This document shows, one piece after another, positions 62,620 to 64,000 of a stretch of DNA of 64,000 bases. This DNA comes from Apostichopus japonicus (taxonomy: Eukaryota > Echinodermata > Holothuroidea > Aspidochirotida > Stichopodidae): contig NC_092565.1 of NCBI RefSeq assembly GCF_037975245.1, positions 19,814,999 to 19,878,998 on the forward strand, given 5' to 3'. Numbering within the stretch: position 1 is the stretch's first letter; the number at the start of each line of letters is the position of its first letter. The position numbers and the translations under genes were made by a program. The notes under the pieces are model-generated. The model saw nothing but the letters and a program-made list of their open reading frames with translations, had not been told where the DNA came from and did not search any database.

Positions 62620-62676
62620 TGCGAGTACCCATTTCAGGTCACGTGACATATGTAAACAAACGAAACCGATTTTGTC
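62620..62676 (-). repeat. right terminal inverted repeat of the ISL2EU element
   Basis: Read on the minus strand it starts GACAAAATCGGTTTCGTTTG and includes GTCACGTGAC (62638-62647) and TGAAATGGGT. A short block present here between the outer and inner parts (TTGTTTACATAT) is missing or displaced in the left end. Confidence 0.75.
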
Positions 62677-62679
62677 TAT

Positions 62680-64000
62680 TTGGGAAATGTTTGTTGTATG
62701 AACTACAGAATAGAGTTCGTACCCTTGTAAAGAACTTCGCTCCAAGATTTGATACCGTTGCAAAAAGAACAAGAGGACTTTGAATTAAGCTACCTGCATT
62801 GATGGAATTAGCAACCAATGTTGAAACTTGTCATGACTAATGTGAAATAAATCTAAAACAACAAGCGACTCAAAAAAAAAGTATTATTGTAGGGATTCCG
62901 GGGGGGGGTTGAGAAATTTTGGCCCATTAAGATAAATAGCGACTTCAGTCGAAGGACTTGACAGCACGTAGACACGAAAGCGAATGTTATAGTGTAATGA
63001 CTCGACTGGAATGTATAATGAACTGATTCGTTGCTAAGCAACATACTATTCTATTATGTCACAATTAAATGTTGTTGTAAGCGCCTGAAACTGCGGTATA
63101 TACAGGTAGTGACAGTCACAGCCTTGTAAATAGAACTGGCTGATTTGTCTACAAGTTGATGTGAAAATTAGTGCCAACCCAGTTTGACTTTATAGCTCAG
63201 AGTTGCTTTCAAAGTCCTTTTCATCGCTCTCTGGATATTTGCAGGAAATTGTTCTGGGCTGTGTTTAGTGTGTTGTAACAATTGGCTGATCATTTGACCA
63301 GGCACCTGTTGATAATGCACTGTGGTATGTAAAGCTGTATGAGATAATTTGTATCAGCTTATTCTCTAATTACAAAATACAAAAGTACCAGCTTCCCTTC
63401 TAAGGTGAAACTTGAAATGGTCAAATGAAGAGCTTGTCAATCACACCACTTGAACAAGTAAATGGTCATGATGCAAATGTCAAGTCCTGTGCTTTGAGAC
63501 TGTAGTCTGTATTGGAGAAGAAATCCAATAGTATCACCAACCAGCTTTTACTTCCAGCGACTAAACATCATCTAGTTCACAACTGGCAATAAAATCATGA
63601 AATTTGAGTAGAAAACATTCTAAATTACTCAATGTCTGATTTAATTCATTAATTATTTGCTAATTAAATCTGTTAGAGGAAGGAAATATGAATTTATGTA
63701 TGACTCATTAATTACATACATGTATGTCTTGGACATTTCTTAATTAAGTATGCAGTGAATATTCAAGTCTGATTTATGGCATCGCTCAGTGTTGTACAAG
63801 TTTTATGGTCAGTTGCGTATATAAAATGGACGAATGTGTCTGGAGAGTTCCACAAGGAAGGGGAACCAGTCTGTTACAGTCTCATATTGGTTGCACCTTT
63901 AGAACAGTTTTGTCGTAACTTAAAATGCATTTGCGTGAAAACCTACAAGAGAAAACAAATTTGAGCCCCACAGGTATATTGTTATAGACTACCTAAATAC
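62680..64000. other. flank after the ISL2EU element, no recognised gene
   Basis: Short open frames only, none with a recognised domain or convincing splice sites. TTAATTA-rich sequence occurs at about 63640-63750. The next exon of the second gene presumably lies beyond the window. Confidence 0.4.

Larger units (their letters stand above)
58593..62676. mobile_element. autonomous ISL2EU-type DNA transposon
   Basis: About 4084 bp. The inverted ends are GACAAATGCGGTTTCG on the left and GACAAAATCGGTTTCG (complement) on the right, flanked by TA on both sides. An extra A/T outside makes an AT duplication equally possible. Further in, both ends carry GTCACGTGAC followed by TGAATTGGGT / TGAAATGGGT, so the inverted repeats extend about 50-60 bp with a small insertion. 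Two intact, convergent ORFs fill the element: a SWIM-YqaJ nuclease (+) and a THAP-DDE transposase (-). This two-gene set matches the ISL2EU (IS4EU) superfamily. Both genes are open over full length, so the copy may be active. It lies downstream of the last visible exon of the second gene, presumably in an intron. Confidence 0.85.

Noticed and set aside
62680-64000. Further exons of the second gene after the ISL2EU element
   Set aside because: No open segment with good splice borders in phase 1 and plausible similarity was found.

Overview
The window reads as nuclear DNA of an animal. It is AT-rich, genes are split by GT-AG introns from about 150 bp to more than 10 kb, and it carries many kinds of transposon. 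Three things point to an invertebrate deuterostome, most likely an echinoderm (a sea cucumber would fit): an ancient-type EVC2/limbin gene, a Gmr1-like Ty3/gypsy element (a group described from deuterostomes), and an ISL2EU DNA transposon. The species is inference; no rRNA, mitochondrial or barcode sequence is present.

Layout. Positions 1-205 hold the 3' end of a LINE reverse transcriptase. Positions 414-21548 (+) hold 18 exons of EVC2 (limbin), about 968 codons that join in phase; its 5' end, with the signal and membrane segments, lies upstream of the window. The 1189-10784 intron of EVC2 contains a complete LTR retrotransposon (2370-10612) with visually identical 1471-bp LTRs, a GTCAA target duplication, a primer site, a polypurine tract and one intact 1550-codon ORF in the order Gag-protease-integrase-RT-RNase H. 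From 21549 to 32131 lies the EVC2 3' flank and a repeat-rich spacer: a foldback element, a tRNA-derived SINE with a long (ATT)n tail, and a repeat with tandem DR1 half-sites. From 32182 to 57756 (+) lie four exons of a second gene. It encodes a signal or signal-anchor protein with a divergent SUEL-type lectin-like region, and continues past the window. Its introns hold a 1.27-kb TTAA-flanked element, a dispersed inverted-repeat family whose copies carry CAG|GTAA donor-like sites, a 43-bp hAT-like insertion and minisatellites. At 58593-62676 sits an apparently intact 4.1-kb ISL2EU transposon with two convergent ORFs: a SWIM zinc finger + YqaJ nuclease (+) and a THAP + DDE transposase (-). The rest, to 64000, has no recognisable gene.

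How the parts relate. EVC2 is a Hedgehog/cilium component and the second gene looks secretory; nothing in the sequence ties them functionally. The two autonomous elements appear young and coding-competent and sit inside host introns in the region. Three exon edges (two in EVC2, one in the second gene) have tandemly duplicated, decayed copies nearby, which would offer decoy splice sites. Exon limits were assigned by eye from splice consensus, phase continuity and family similarity.
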